This document shows, in pieces, positions 26,267 to 35,349 of a DNA stretch of 64,000 nucleotides. The translations under genes and the position numbers were made by a program. Origin of the DNA: an uncultured Pelagimonas sp. (GTDB lineage Bacteria; Pseudomonadota; Alphaproteobacteria; Rhodobacterales; Rhodobacteraceae); contig NZ_CANMKO010000003.1 of NCBI RefSeq assembly GCF_947498515.1, positions 248,001 through 312,000 on the forward strand. The letters run 5' to 3'. A model generated the notes under the pieces. It was not told where the DNA came from, ran no database searches, and saw nothing but the letters and a program-made list of their open reading frames with translations. Numbering within the stretch: position 1 is the first letter of the stretch; each line of letters starts with the position of its first letter.

Positions 26267-27490
26267 GTGAACTACACCGCGAAACTCGACGAAGCCCTAA
26301 ACCGTCTTCACGAAGAAGGCCGGTACCGTACCTTCATTGATATCGAGCGTAAGAACGGGAACTTCCCGCATGCGACTTGGACCAAACCCGATGGCAGCGA
26401 GCAGCCGATCACCGTTTGGTGCGGCAATGACTATCTTGGCATGGGGCAACATCCCGTTGTTCTAGAAGCCATGCACGAAGCCTTGGACGCGACCGGTGCG
26501 GGCTCAGGCGGCACACGTAATATTTCCGGCACCACGGTTTACCACAAAGCGTTGGAAGCCGAAGTCGCCGACCTGCACGGCAAAGAAGCGGCCTTGTTGT
26601 TCAACAGCGCTTATGTGGCCAATGATGCAACTCTGTCGACGCTGCCAAAACTGTTCCCCGGTTTGATCATCTATTCGGATGAGCTTAACCATGCCTCGAT
26701 GATCGAAGGTATTCGCCGCAACGGTGGGGCGAAACGGGTGTTCCGTCACAATGACGTTGAGCATCTGCGCGAGTTGATGATGGCAGACGATCCCAAGGCT
26801 CCAAAACTGATTGCTTTTGAATCGGTCTATTCGATGGACGGCGATTTTGGCCCCATCGAAGCCCTTTGTGATCTGGCCGATGAATTTGGCGCGCTGACCT
26901 ATATCGACGAAGTGCACGCCGTTGGCATGTATGGCCCTCGCGGGGCCGGCGTCGCCGAACGTGATCGTTTGATGCATCGTCTTGATATTATCAATGCAAC
27001 CTTGGCCAAGGCCTATGGTGTCGTTGGTGGCTACATCGCCGCCAGTGCGAAAATGTGTGATGCCGTACGTTCTTATGCGCCGGGTTTCATCTTCTCTAGC
27101 TCAATGCCACCGGCCGTTGCTGCGGGCGCGGCTGCGTCGGTTCGCTTCCTCAAGCATGACCGGTCGTTGCGTGAACAGCACCAAACACAGGCTAAGATTC
27201 TCAAGACCCGTCTCAAAGGGTTGGGCATGCCGATTATCGATCACGGAAGCCATATCGTGCCGGTGATTGTGGGCAATCCTGTGCACACCAAAAAGCTTTC
27301 CGATATGCTTTTGGATGGCTACGGAATCTATGTTCAGCCGATCAATTTCCCAACCGTGCCACGCGGAACCGAGCGTTTGCGCTTTACACCGTCTCCTGTG
27401 CATGGCCCCGATGAAATGGACAAGCTGGTGCACGCTATGGACGAGTTGTGGAGCCACTGTGCGCTGAATCGCGCCGAATTGGCCGGGTAA
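26267..27490 (+). CDS. hemA: 5-aminolevulinate synthase HemA (C4 pathway)
   Basis: PLP enzyme condensing glycine and succinyl-CoA to 5-aminolevulinate, the committed step of heme (and, in phototrophs, bacteriochlorophyll) synthesis in alphaproteobacteria. The 407-residue length equals Rhodobacter HemA. The PLP lysine is Lys248 in [14 protein letters not shown]; the glycine-rich [12 protein letters not shown] and the cofactor Asp in [13 protein letters not shown] are present. The start is a GTG at 26267 with a full AAGGAGG six nt upstream; the frame is open 35 codons further without support. An FNR-type box lies 147 bp before the start, so oxygen control is likely. hemB is 17 kb away. Confidence 0.97.
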   Translation: MNYTAKLDEALNRLHEEGRYRTFIDIERKNGNFPHATWTKPDGSEQPITVWCGNDYLGMGQHPVVLEAMHEALDATGAGSGGTRNISGTTVYHKALEAEVADLHGKEAALLFNSAYVANDATLSTLPKLFPGLIIYSDELNHASMIEGIRRNGGAKRVFRHNDVEHLRELMMADDPKAPKLIAFESVYSMDGDFGPIEALCDLADEFGALTYIDEVHAVGMYGPRGAGVAERDRLMHRLDIINATLAKAYGVVGGYIAASAKMCDAVRSYAPGFIFSSSMPPAVAAGAAASVRFLKHDRSLREQHQTQAKILKTRLKGLGMPIIDHGSHIVPVIVGNPVHTKKLSDMLLDGYGIYVQPINFPTVPRGTERLRFTPSPVHGPDEMDKLVHAMDELWSHCALNRAELAG

Positions 27491-27613
27491 CCTGTGGAAA
27501 TCCTGTCATAACAGTTGCGATATGGTAATGTGATCGTAATAAGTGGGCGACTCGAATCGGGTTGCCCATAACGGGCAGGCGTGAAACGGAACTAGGTTAA
27601 TGGGGCAGTCTGG

Positions 27614-29284
27614 ATGATCGGGCGCAAATCCCACGATAAACCGGAGCAGGTTGAAGAGGCTCCGCAAAGCTTTGATGATTTTGCCTTGCAATTGGGCGAT
27701 CTCATGCGGGGCGAGCGGGCGACTCTTGGTAAATCCTTGCTCGATGTTCAGCGTGAGCTGCGCATCAAAGCCAGCTATATCGCCGCCATTGAAAACTGTG
27801 ATCCATCAGCCTTTGATACGCCGGGCTTTATTGCTGGCTACGTGCGCTCCTATGCACGCTATCTGGGAATGGACCCTGACGAAGCCTTTGACGCGTTTTG
27901 CGCCGAAAGCGGTTTCTCGGTTGCCCACGGCATGTCCGACAGGGCCTCTGTTGTCAAAAAATCCGAAGAGAGCGCGTTGCGGCCCCGGGTGCGTGATCCT
28001 CTTGCCGAACCCAATATGCCTTTTGCACCGGTTGGAGATTCCGTTCTGTCGCGAATTGAACCCGGTGCGATTGGATCTTCCTTAGTGCTTGTCGCCCTGA
28101 TGGTTGGTATTGGGTATGGCGGTTGGACCGTTCTACAAGAAGTCCAACGTGTTCAAGTGACGCCGGTTGATCAAACCCCCGTTGTGTTGAGCGAACTAGA
28201 CCCTATTGATGCGGCTGGAACTGCGCGACCTGCGCCTGTTGTACCTACCTCCGAAGGTCCGACAATCGTTTCCGCAACTCCGGATGGGGCAGGGGTATTT
28301 ACCCCGCCGACGACCGAGGCGTTTGACCGTTTGTACCGCCCGCAGGCTTTGGATGTGCCTGTGCTGGTGGCCCGTGATGCGCCGATTTCCACGTTGGACC
28401 CCGAAAGCGTCGGCGTGTTTTCCGATATCGCCCGCTCTGACCTTCCACAGGTTCAAGACAGCAGCCTAGCTGCCGCCGCTTTGGCCGAAGGTTTGGCCCA
28501 AGAACCCGGTCAAACCCCTGTTGGTGTTGGGCAATTACCCGCCTTTGATGCGCGAGGTGTGACCGTTGTTGCCGCACGCCCAGCTTGGGTTCAGGTTAAA
28601 GACGAAGCTGGCTCGGTTCTATATTCCGGCATTTTGAACGCTGGTGACACCTATGTAGTTCCTAAGAATGCAGCGACACCAAGCATGCAGATTGGTGAAT
28701 CTGGTGCCGTGTACTTTGCGGTCAATGGTACAAGCTACGGTCCCGCGGGGCCAAATGGCTCAGTGACCGAAGGCGTGTCTTTAGTAGCTCAAGATTTGAC
28801 AACCCGTTACAGCCCGGTTCAAGCCGGATCTGATGCGGATTTGGAAACGGTTTTGGTTGAGCTGGATTTGAAATCTCGTCCGCTCACTCCTTCCGCGCCG
28901 GTCGCTCTCGCTGCGGCAACGCCAAGCATTCCAAAGGTTTTGGCCGACCCATTGCCGGGCATAACCATCGTCGCAACGCGTGAAGCGTGGATTTTGGTCA
29001 AATCGCCCTCCGGGTCCCGCATCCACGAGACGATCCTGAAACCGGGTCAGTCATACCGCGTTCCGCAAACCGAACAGCCACCCACCATTCGTACCGGTGA
29101 TGCGGGGGCGATTTATTTCGCGGTTAACGGTCAAACTTACGGGCCTTACGGTGGCAATGGTGCGATTGCCGACAATCTCGCCCTATCGGCCAGCAATGTG
29201 TCGCAGAACATGGCGGTTGCTGACCTGACCCAGAACCCAACGCTTGCCAAAGTGGTGGCTGAGCTGAGCTTGTCGCAAGACTAA
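27614..29284 (+). CDS. RodZ-like HTH membrane protein with two DUF4115-type domains
   Basis: A 556-residue cell-shape type protein. Residues 22-90 are the cytoplasmic HTH_25 domain (LMRGERATLGKSLLDVQRELRI), which in RodZ binds MreB. One membrane helix spans about 152-175 (IGSSLVLVALMVGIGYGGW). A long Pro/Ala-rich periplasmic linker follows. Then come two copies of the DUF4115 beta domain, about residues 315-395 (AARPAWVQVKDEAGS) and 450-525 (ATREAWILVKSPSGS), each with YFAVNGxxYGP near its end. One copy is usual. The next gene is ispG, the same order as rodZ-ispG in E. coli. The ATG at 27614 is the only plausible start. Confidence 0.88.
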   Translation: MIGRKSHDKPEQVEEAPQSFDDFALQLGDLMRGERATLGKSLLDVQRELRIKASYIAAIENCDPSAFDTPGFIAGYVRSYARYLGMDPDEAFDAFCAESGFSVAHGMSDRASVVKKSEESALRPRVRDPLAEPNMPFAPVGDSVLSRIEPGAIGSSLVLVALMVGIGYGGWTVLQEVQRVQVTPVDQTPVVLSELDPIDAAGTARPAPVVPTSEGPTIVSATPDGAGVFTPPTTEAFDRLYRPQALDVPVLVARDAPISTLDPESVGVFSDIARSDLPQVQDSSLAAAALAEGLAQEPGQTPVGVGQLPAFDARGVTVVAARPAWVQVKDEAGSVLYSGILNAGDTYVVPKNAATPSMQIGESGAVYFAVNGTSYGPAGPNGSVTEGVSLVAQDLTTRYSPVQAGSDADLETVLVELDLKSRPLTPSAPVALAAATPSIPKVLADPLPGITIVATREAWILVKSPSGSRIHETILKPGQSYRVPQTEQPPTIRTGDAGAIYFAVNGQTYGPYGGNGAIADNLALSASNVSQNMAVADLTQNPTLAKVVAELSLSQD

Positions 29285-29387
29285 CGCCTTCAAAACATCA
29301 ATGACGCAGGTGCAACGCTGGTCTTAGGGGATCATGCGCATTATGTATCTGTTCAAGATTTGCTTTGTTCCAATTAGGACCGAACTT

Positions 29388-30515
29388 ATGAGCCTCAATC
29401 ACATCCGCCCGTGGCGCAATATTTACCGTCGTACATCCCGTCAGATTATGGTGGGAAACGTACCCGTCGGCGGGGACGCCCCGATTTCGGTTCAGACCAT
29501 GACCAATACGGTAACCACTGATATTGCAGGAACAATTTCTCAGATTCAGGCGGCAGCCGAGGCCGGTGCGGACATTGTGCGCGTGTCGGTTCCCGACGAA
29601 GACAGCGCGCGAGCCCTCAAAGAAATTGTGCGCGAAAGCCCGGTTCCGATTGTCGCGGACATTCACTTTCACTACCGGCGTGGTATCGAAGCTGCCGAAG
29701 CCGGCGCGGCGTGTTTGCGGATCAATCCGGGCAATATCGGCTCAGCGACGCGGGTCAAAGAAGTCATCCAAGCCGCGCGCGATCACAATTGTTCGATCCG
29801 GATTGGCGTGAACGCCGGGTCGTTGGAAAAACATCTGTTGGAGAAATACGGGGAACCGTGTCCGGATGCGATGGTCGAAAGCGGCATGGATCATATCAAA
29901 ATCCTACAAGATCATGATTTTCATGAGTTTAAGATCAGTGTGAAGGCGTCCGATGTCTTTATGGCCGCTGCCGCTTATCAACAGTTGGCCGAGCAAACGG
30001 ATGCACCTATTCACCTTGGAATTACTGAGGCCGGGGGGCTAACATCCGGGACGATTAAATCGGCGATCGGGATGGGCAACCTCTTGTGGATGGGGATCGG
30101 CGATACAATCCGGGTGAGCCTGTCCGCCGATCCGGTCGAAGAGGTCAAGGTTGGTTATGAAATCCTGAAATCCCTCGGGCTGCGTCATCGCGGTGTGAAC
30201 ATTATTTCCTGCCCTAGCTGCGCGCGGCAGGGGTTTGACGTGATCAAAACCGTTGAAACGCTTGAGAAACGCCTAGAGCATATCAAAACCCCGATGAGCC
30301 TTAGCATTATTGGCTGCGTTGTGAATGGTCCGGGTGAGGCGTTGATGACCGATGTTGGTTTCACCGGCGGTGGGGCCGGGAGCGGCATGGTCTATTTGGC
30401 CGGTAAAGCCAGCCATAAAATGAGCAACGACCAGATGGTCGAACATATCATCGAAGAAGTTGAAAAACGTGCAGCGGACTTGGATGCACAAGCGGCGCAG
30501 GATGCCGCCGAGTAG
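29388..30515 (+). CDS. ispG: 4-hydroxy-3-methylbut-2-enyl diphosphate synthase IspG
   Basis: Iron-sulfur enzyme of the MEP isoprenoid pathway (also GcpE), turning MEcPP into HMBPP. The 375-residue protein has an N-terminal TIM barrel ([33 protein letters not shown]) and a C-terminal 4Fe-4S domain with ligands in [13 protein letters not shown] and [12 protein letters not shown]. The ATG at 29388 follows AGGAC by about 9 nt; the frame is open 18 codons upstream. It follows the RodZ-like gene by about 100 nt and ends in a good terminator, so the two may form one operon as in many proteobacteria. Confidence 0.97.
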   Translation: MSLNHIRPWRNIYRRTSRQIMVGNVPVGGDAPISVQTMTNTVTTDIAGTISQIQAAAEAGADIVRVSVPDEDSARALKEIVRESPVPIVADIHFHYRRGIEAAEAGAACLRINPGNIGSATRVKEVIQAARDHNCSIRIGVNAGSLEKHLLEKYGEPCPDAMVESGMDHIKILQDHDFHEFKISVKASDVFMAAAAYQQLAEQTDAPIHLGITEAGGLTSGTIKSAIGMGNLLWMGIGDTIRVSLSADPVEEVKVGYEILKSLGLRHRGVNIISCPSCARQGFDVIKTVETLEKRLEHIKTPMSLSIIGCVVNGPGEALMTDVGFTGGGAGSGMVYLAGKASHKMSNDQMVEHIIEEVEKRAADLDAQAAQDAAE

Positions 30516-30553
30516 TTCGAGTTTAACGCGAATATCACTGGGTAAGGTGTTGT

Positions 30554-30586
30554 GGGCGCTTGGGGAAATCCTCAAGCGCCCGTTTT
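30554..30586 (+). terminator. Rho-independent terminator of ispG
   Basis: A 12-bp stem with one G-T pair (GGGCGCTTG with CAAGCGCCC at its base, 30554-30562 and 30573-30581) has loop AAAT and is followed by GTTTTCG. It lies between ispG and the convergent DsbA-like gene. Confidence 0.85.
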
Positions 30587-30590
30587 CGTA

Positions 30591-31370
30591 TTAACCTTGC
30601 TTGCGCAGTTCCGCGACAATTTCTTGCATGGTTTCCAAAGGCGCATAGCCACGGATCATTTGGTTGCCAAAGGCAAAGCTAGGCGTGCCGTTGATCCCCA
30701 TTTTCTGACCCAAGGCGCGGGTTTCTGCGATGCGACGGGTGACTTCGTCGCTTTCCATCTCGGCCCAGATCGCATCCCCATCAAGACCCAAAGTCCCGGC
30801 CAGACGCACCAAGGGACCTTTGCCAGGATTGGCTTTCATGGTGATGAGGGCTTCGTGAACGGCTTTGTAGGCGTCATCGCCACCAACAATTTGTGCAGCA
30901 ACGGCAAAACGGGAAGAGGTCATCGAAGCCTCACCCAAAATTGGGAATTCCTTGACGATCAATCGGATGTTGCCATCTTTTTCAATCAGTTCCGCAACTT
31001 CGGGATGGGCCTTGCGGCAGTAACCACATCGGTAATCTAGGAACTCAACAACAGTGATGTCTCCATCTGGATTGCCGCCAACCCAGCTATAACCGTCATT
31101 ATAAAGCGCTTCGGCGTTGTCCTCGACCAAGGTTTCATCGGCGCGCTCCTGCAGAGCGGCTTGCTGTTCTTCATAGATCGCAGCGGCTTCAAAAATCACC
31201 TCGGGGTTCTCAAGCAAATAGCCGCGAACAGCCGCACCAAATGCAGCCCGATCCGCATCGGACATGTTTTCCAAATCCAAGCCTTCGGCCTGTAGCGGCG
31301 CCGACAAGGTTAGCATCAAAGCAGTGGCGCTGCTGAGCAGTACCGAGGAAAGTGGGCGGGGTTTGAACAT
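30591..31370 (-). CDS. DsbA-family periplasmic disulfide oxidoreductase (ScsC-like)
   Basis: A 259-residue exported thioredoxin-fold protein. Signal peptide 1-28 (cut after LQA). Residues 35-75 resemble the ScsC/BcfH N-terminal helix region (VRGYLLENPEVIFEAAAIYEE), which in relatives drives oligomerisation. The DsbA domain has the redox pair Cys115-Gly-Tyr-Cys118 in DYRCGYCRKAH and the cis-Pro loop INGTPSFAFGN. It probably isomerises or oxidises periplasmic cysteines. The ATG at 31370 has AGGAG five nt before it; an in-frame GTG six nt further up overlaps that ribosome site and is less likely. The M48 protease gene lies directly upstream in the same direction, 16 nt apart, so both may serve envelope protein quality control. 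Confidence 0.9.
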   Translation of the reverse strand: MFKPRPLSSVLLSSATALMLTLSAPLQAEGLDLENMSDADRAAFGAAVRGYLLENPEVIFEAAAIYEEQQAALQERADETLVEDNAEALYNDGYSWVGGNPDGDITVVEFLDYRCGYCRKAHPEVAELIEKDGNIRLIVKEFPILGEASMTSSRFAVAAQIVGGDDAYKAVHEALITMKANPGKGPLVRLAGTLGLDGDAIWAEMESDEVTRRIAETRALGQKMGINGTPSFAFGNQMIRGYAPLETMQEIVAELRKQG

Positions 31371-31386
31371 GGTCACTCCTATCTAG

Positions 31387-32712
31387 TCAGCGCTTACGCT
31401 TTGCCTGTTTGGACGCATGTAGCACATCTTGGGCGCGCTGCCACGGGCTTGACCCGCGCGGCAAACGGTCCACGGCACGTTTTGCGTGAATTTCGGCGTC
31501 TTTAAACCGACCCTGTAGGGCATATCGTTCGGCGGTGGCCAAAGATGCCATGGCCGGGTTGCCGGTTTTTGCATAGGCAACGCTAAGGTCGCGAAGGATG
31601 CGCGCATCGGAAAAATCACGTCCGCGGGCGGCTTCGAGCGCTTTTAACGCTTCTTTTGGACGACCGGCGGCCAAAAGCGAGCGACCCAAACCACCTAGGA
31701 TCAAAGGTTCACGGGGCGCGCGTTTGGCGGCTTGGCGGTAAACGGCGACGGCCTGTTCAAATTTGCGTGATTCCAACAAAATCTGACCTTTAAGCTCCAT
31801 CAAATAGGGGTCGGTCGGACGCAAAGCCAAAGCCCCGTCAATCGCGCGAACCGCCTTTTTGATGTTAGAATCGCGGTGATGCGCCACGGCCTGCCGCATC
31901 AAAGCTATGTCTTGGGTGGCGCTAGATTTGGCGCGGCGCAGGGTCCAGCTTGGGGCGCGTTTAAAAGCGGTCAGCTTGCCTCGCATCCTCGCAAACCAAT
32001 ACTGCGCCGACGGGTCCCGTTTGCCGCCGGGGTTTGCGGCAACCAAGCCTTTGAGGGCGCGCAAACGGTCACGGCTTAGCGGATGGGTGCGCATATAAGG
32101 GTCTTGACGCGTGGCGGCCAATGATTCCTGACCGCGGAACAAATCTTGGACATCGACGGCCCCGGATGGGTCAATCCCGGCGCGTTTTAGATAGCGGACG
32201 GAGGAAATATCCGCCGCTGATTCTTCGGCGCGGGTATGGGACAAAAGCGAGCGCAACGCAGAGCTTTGGCTGCCAAGCGCAATGGCCCCCGCCGCCCGGC
32301 CGTCACCCGTCGCGGCCCCAGCCGCCGCGGCCAATATCATCCCGATCCCGGCGGCGGTCCGTGCGGTGCGGGCATTGCCCAATCGGCGGGTGATATGCCC
32401 GTTCGCGATATGCGCCGCCTCGTGGGCGATGACCGCTTGCAACGCCGCAGCACTATCGAGCCGCATGATCAAACCATAGTTGATAAAGATGTGCCGGGTA
32501 TCGGCGACAAATGCGTTCAAACCGCTGTCGTTAACCACAACAATACGAATCTGAGATGAGTTGAGACCAGCGGCCTGTAGAACGGGGGCGGCGATTTTGC
32601 GCAGGCCGTATTCTATATCGGCGTCTCGCAGCAGCGATATACCGGCCCGCACAGGGGCCGCGAACGACAGGGACAGCACAATTAAGATGCTCATCAATCG
32701 GGGAAGGATCAT
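31387..32712 (-). CDS. M48 metalloprotease with TPR repeats (BepA/LoiP-like)
   Basis: A 441-residue periplasmic protease. Signal peptide about 1-23 (LSFAAPVRA). The M48 domain has the zinc motif HEAAH at 97-101 in VIAHEAAHIANGH and the third ligand Glu in RAEESAADISSVRYL. The C-terminal half carries three to four TPR-like repeats (AIDGALALRPTDPYLMELKGQ, AVAVYRQAAKRAPREP, ALKALEAARGRDFSDA). The layout matches BepA (YfgC), which assists LptD assembly and degrades stalled outer-membrane proteins. The ATG at 32712 is chosen; weak GAGG about 11 nt upstream. It is transcribed together with the DsbA-like gene, fitting LptD disulfide maturation (inference). Confidence 0.9.
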   Translation of the reverse strand: MILPRLMSILIVLSLSFAAPVRAGISLLRDADIEYGLRKIAAPVLQAAGLNSSQIRIVVVNDSGLNAFVADTRHIFINYGLIMRLDSAAALQAVIAHEAAHIANGHITRRLGNARTARTAAGIGMILAAAAGAATGDGRAAGAIALGSQSSALRSLLSHTRAEESAADISSVRYLKRAGIDPSGAVDVQDLFRGQESLAATRQDPYMRTHPLSRDRLRALKGLVAANPGGKRDPSAQYWFARMRGKLTAFKRAPSWTLRRAKSSATQDIALMRQAVAHHRDSNIKKAVRAIDGALALRPTDPYLMELKGQILLESRKFEQAVAVYRQAAKRAPREPLILGGLGRSLLAAGRPKEALKALEAARGRDFSDARILRDLSVAYAKTGNPAMASLATAERYALQGRFKDAEIHAKRAVDRLPRGSSPWQRAQDVLHASKQAKRKR

Positions 32713-32769
32713 TGCGTTCTGCCTCTGCCACTCATAAGCCTCATTGCACGGCACAGTAGAGAGGGCGGC

Positions 32770-33927
32770 ATGCAGAATTCAAGGCGCGGAATGGTTGATC
32801 CGTTTATTGTGATGGATGTGATGGAGGCCGCTCGGCAGGCCGAAGCCGAAGGTCGTCACATTATTCATATGGAAGTGGGGCAACCCAGCACCCCAGCACC
32901 CGCCGCCGCGCGGGACGCTTTGATGCAGGCAATGCAGGATGAAGCGCTTGGCTACACTGTTGCGCTTGGTTTGCCCGCACTTCGAGAACGTATCGCAAGC
33001 CTTTATAAAGATTGGTATAATGTCGATCTTGATCCGGCGCGTGTTGTTGTGACACCGGGATCATCGGGTGGTTTTGTACTTGCCTTTACGGCGTTGTTTG
33101 ACGCCGGGGATCGCGTTGCACTTGGGGCACCGGGCTACCCGTCATACCGCCAAATCCTCAAGGCACAGGATTTGGTGCCGGTTGAAATTCAAACTTCGGC
33201 GAAGAACCGCTTGCAACTTGTGCCCGACGATCTCAAGGACGTGGATTATCAGGGGATTATGGTGGCGTCACCGGCGAATCCCAGTGGCACCATGCTAGGG
33301 CGCGATGAGCTGGCTGCCCTGATCGGGGCGGCGCAGGATAAAGGCGCGAGCTTTCTTTCGGACGAAATCTATCACGGTATTGAATACGAGAAAAAGGCCG
33401 TCACGGCGTTGGAAATCTCCGACGACGTTTGTGTTATCAACTCGTTTTCCAAGTATTTCTCGATGACGGGCTGGCGATTGGGCTGGTTGGTTTTGCCAGA
33501 ACCTCAGGTGCGTCAGGTCGAACGATTGGCGCAGAACATGTTTATCTGCGCGCCCCATGCGGCTCAGGTGGCTGCGCTCGGGGCGTTGACGGCCAAGGAC
33601 GAGCTGCAGGCCAACATGGACGTCTACCGCAAAAACCGCCAATTGATGTTGGACGGATTGCCAAACGCCGGCTTTGATCGCATCGCGCCGCCGGATGGGG
33701 CGTTCTATGTCTATGCGGACATCAGCCACATCACCGATGACAGCCAAAGTTTCGCGCGGGCGATTTTGGACGAAGTTGGCGTCGCGGTGACGCCGGGCAT
33801 GGATTTTGACCAACAGCGCGGGGCAGGGACCTTGCGGTTTTCCTACGCCCGCGCCACGGCGGATATCGCCGAAGGCTTGGAACGCCTGCGTCGCTTCATG
33901 GTGAAGCATGGGCATGTTTCGGCCTGA
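32770..33927 (+). CDS. PLP-dependent aminotransferase class I/II
   Basis: A 385-residue fold-type I aminotransferase. The internal aldimine lysine lies in NSFSKYFSMTGWRLGW near residue 235; the phosphate and ring contacts are in VASPANPSG near 162 and LSDEIYHGIEYE near 202. It resembles aspartate/aromatic or N-succinyldiaminopimelate-type transaminases of alphaproteobacteria, and the amino donor cannot be assigned. GAGGG precedes the ATG by about 6 nt. It is divergent from the M48 protease gene and 83 nt before amiC on the same strand. The context of wall genes would fit a diaminopimelate role, but that is weak evidence. Confidence 0.88.
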   Translation: MQNSRRGMVDPFIVMDVMEAARQAEAEGRHIIHMEVGQPSTPAPAAARDALMQAMQDEALGYTVALGLPALRERIASLYKDWYNVDLDPARVVVTPGSSGGFVLAFTALFDAGDRVALGAPGYPSYRQILKAQDLVPVEIQTSAKNRLQLVPDDLKDVDYQGIMVASPANPSGTMLGRDELAALIGAAQDKGASFLSDEIYHGIEYEKKAVTALEISDDVCVINSFSKYFSMTGWRLGWLVLPEPQVRQVERLAQNMFICAPHAAQVAALGALTAKDELQANMDVYRKNRQLMLDGLPNAGFDRIAPPDGAFYVYADISHITDDSQSFARAILDEVGVAVTPGMDFDQQRGAGTLRFSYARATADIAEGLERLRRFMVKHGHVSA

Positions 33928-34010
33928 CAGCAGGGCCAAGGGTAGCCCAGAAGCGGCGCCGTCGGGTAAGATAGTCGAAAAGCAATACAGGTGAGGCCAA
34001 AGAGCCAATC

Positions 34011-35234
34011 ATGAGCAGATGGATCGCGACATTGGCGTTGCTATGCGCCGGAAATATCGGTTTGGCACAAGACAGTGCCGAGGGTGGTAGCGGACTGGCA
34101 CGTTATATTGAGGGCGGTTTCACCGACCCCTATTGGGGCGGTGGCACCGAGCTGGAGTTGCAATTAAGCCAAGGGGTGCCGTGGCGGGTATTCACATTGG
34201 ATGACCCGGCGCGTTTGGTCGTTGATTTCCGTGAAGTGGATTGGAGCTCTGCTGACCCCGTGGCAATGGACACAAGCGAGCATATCGCCAGTTTGCGTAT
34301 GGGGGCGTTTCGCCCGGGTTGGTCACGGCTGGTGGCCGAGATCAGCACACCGATGAAAGTCTCAGAGGCCGGGCTATCAGTGGCCAAGGACACTGGGGCT
34401 GCGAAGCTTTCGCTACGCCTTACACCGATCGATCAGTCAGAGTTTGCTACTTTGTCGGGCATGCCGTTTGATCCCGCTTGGGACATGCCTGAAAGCGTTC
34501 TTCGCTTTGCCAAGCCTGACGACAAGAAGGGGCCGTTGACGGTCCTCCTTGATCCGGGCCATGGCGGCATCGACCCGGGTGCGCAGCGCGACGGGTTTGA
34601 TGAGGCCGATCTAATGTTGCTCTTTGCGCAAGAGTTGCGGGATGTTCTAGTGAGAACAGGACATTACGAGGTTGTCTTAACTCGCGAAAAAGATGTCTTT
34701 GTCTCGCTAGAAGGGCGGGTCGCCAAGGCCCATGATGCCCAAGCTGACCTGTTTATTTCCCTACATGCGGATGCTTTGGCCGAGGGGGTCGCCCATGGGG
34801 CGTCGGTCTACACCTTGTCAAAAGAAGCCTCGGATGCGGCCTCGGCCGCCTTGGCGGAACGCCATGACCGCGACGATCTTTTGTCTGGCGTTGATTTGTC
34901 GGGCACGGACGACCGGGTTGCTCAGGTTCTTTTGGATATTGCCCGACTTGATAACTCCCCGCGTTCTGATGCCTTGGCGGGCCATTTGGTTGGCGGGATT
35001 CGCAATGCGCTTGGCAATGTTCACAAACGTCCCAAACGTCAGGCCAGCTTTTCGGTCCTGAAATCCGCAGACATTCCGTCGGTTTTGATTGAGCTTGGGT
35101 TTTTGTCGACGCAACGCGACCTCGACAACCTTCGTGACCCAAATTGGCGGGCCGGAATGGCGGCGGGGATTCGCGATGGGATCAACGCTTGGGCGCTTGA
35201 GGACGAAGCCTTGTCGCGTCTACGCCGTCAGTGA
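34011..35234 (+). CDS. amiC: N-acetylmuramoyl-L-alanine amidase AmiC
   Basis: Periplasmic zinc amidase that cuts the stem peptide from muramic acid to split daughter-cell walls. Signal peptide 1-19 (IGLAQ end). An AMIN domain follows at about 30-145 (WRVFTLDDPARLVVDF), which targets the septum or wall. The Amidase_3 domain spans about 175-400: LDPGHGGIDPGA (first zinc His), GFDEADLML (Glu), ISLHADAL (His) and LIELGFLS (catalytic Glu). An inhibitory helix between the last two His/Glu motifs is present, suggesting activation by an EnvC-like protein. The PBP1A gene follows after 115 nt; this order (amidase then PBP1A) is common in alphaproteobacteria. Confidence 0.93.
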   Translation: MSRWIATLALLCAGNIGLAQDSAEGGSGLARYIEGGFTDPYWGGGTELELQLSQGVPWRVFTLDDPARLVVDFREVDWSSADPVAMDTSEHIASLRMGAFRPGWSRLVAEISTPMKVSEAGLSVAKDTGAAKLSLRLTPIDQSEFATLSGMPFDPAWDMPESVLRFAKPDDKKGPLTVLLDPGHGGIDPGAQRDGFDEADLMLLFAQELRDVLVRTGHYEVVLTREKDVFVSLEGRVAKAHDAQADLFISLHADALAEGVAHGASVYTLSKEASDAASAALAERHDRDDLLSGVDLSGTDDRVAQVLLDIARLDNSPRSDALAGHLVGGIRNALGNVHKRPKRQASFSVLKSADIPSVLIELGFLSTQRDLDNLRDPNWRAGMAAGIRDGINAWALEDEALSRLRRQ

Positions 35235-35349
35235 TCCGGGGCCATTGGCTGATTTTGAAACCGCGCATCGGCAATTCCCCGCGCGGATGTGTTTTGACCA
35301 TGGCAAACATGCCGTATAATGAAGCCCTGAGCAGTATTGGGGGTCAGAC

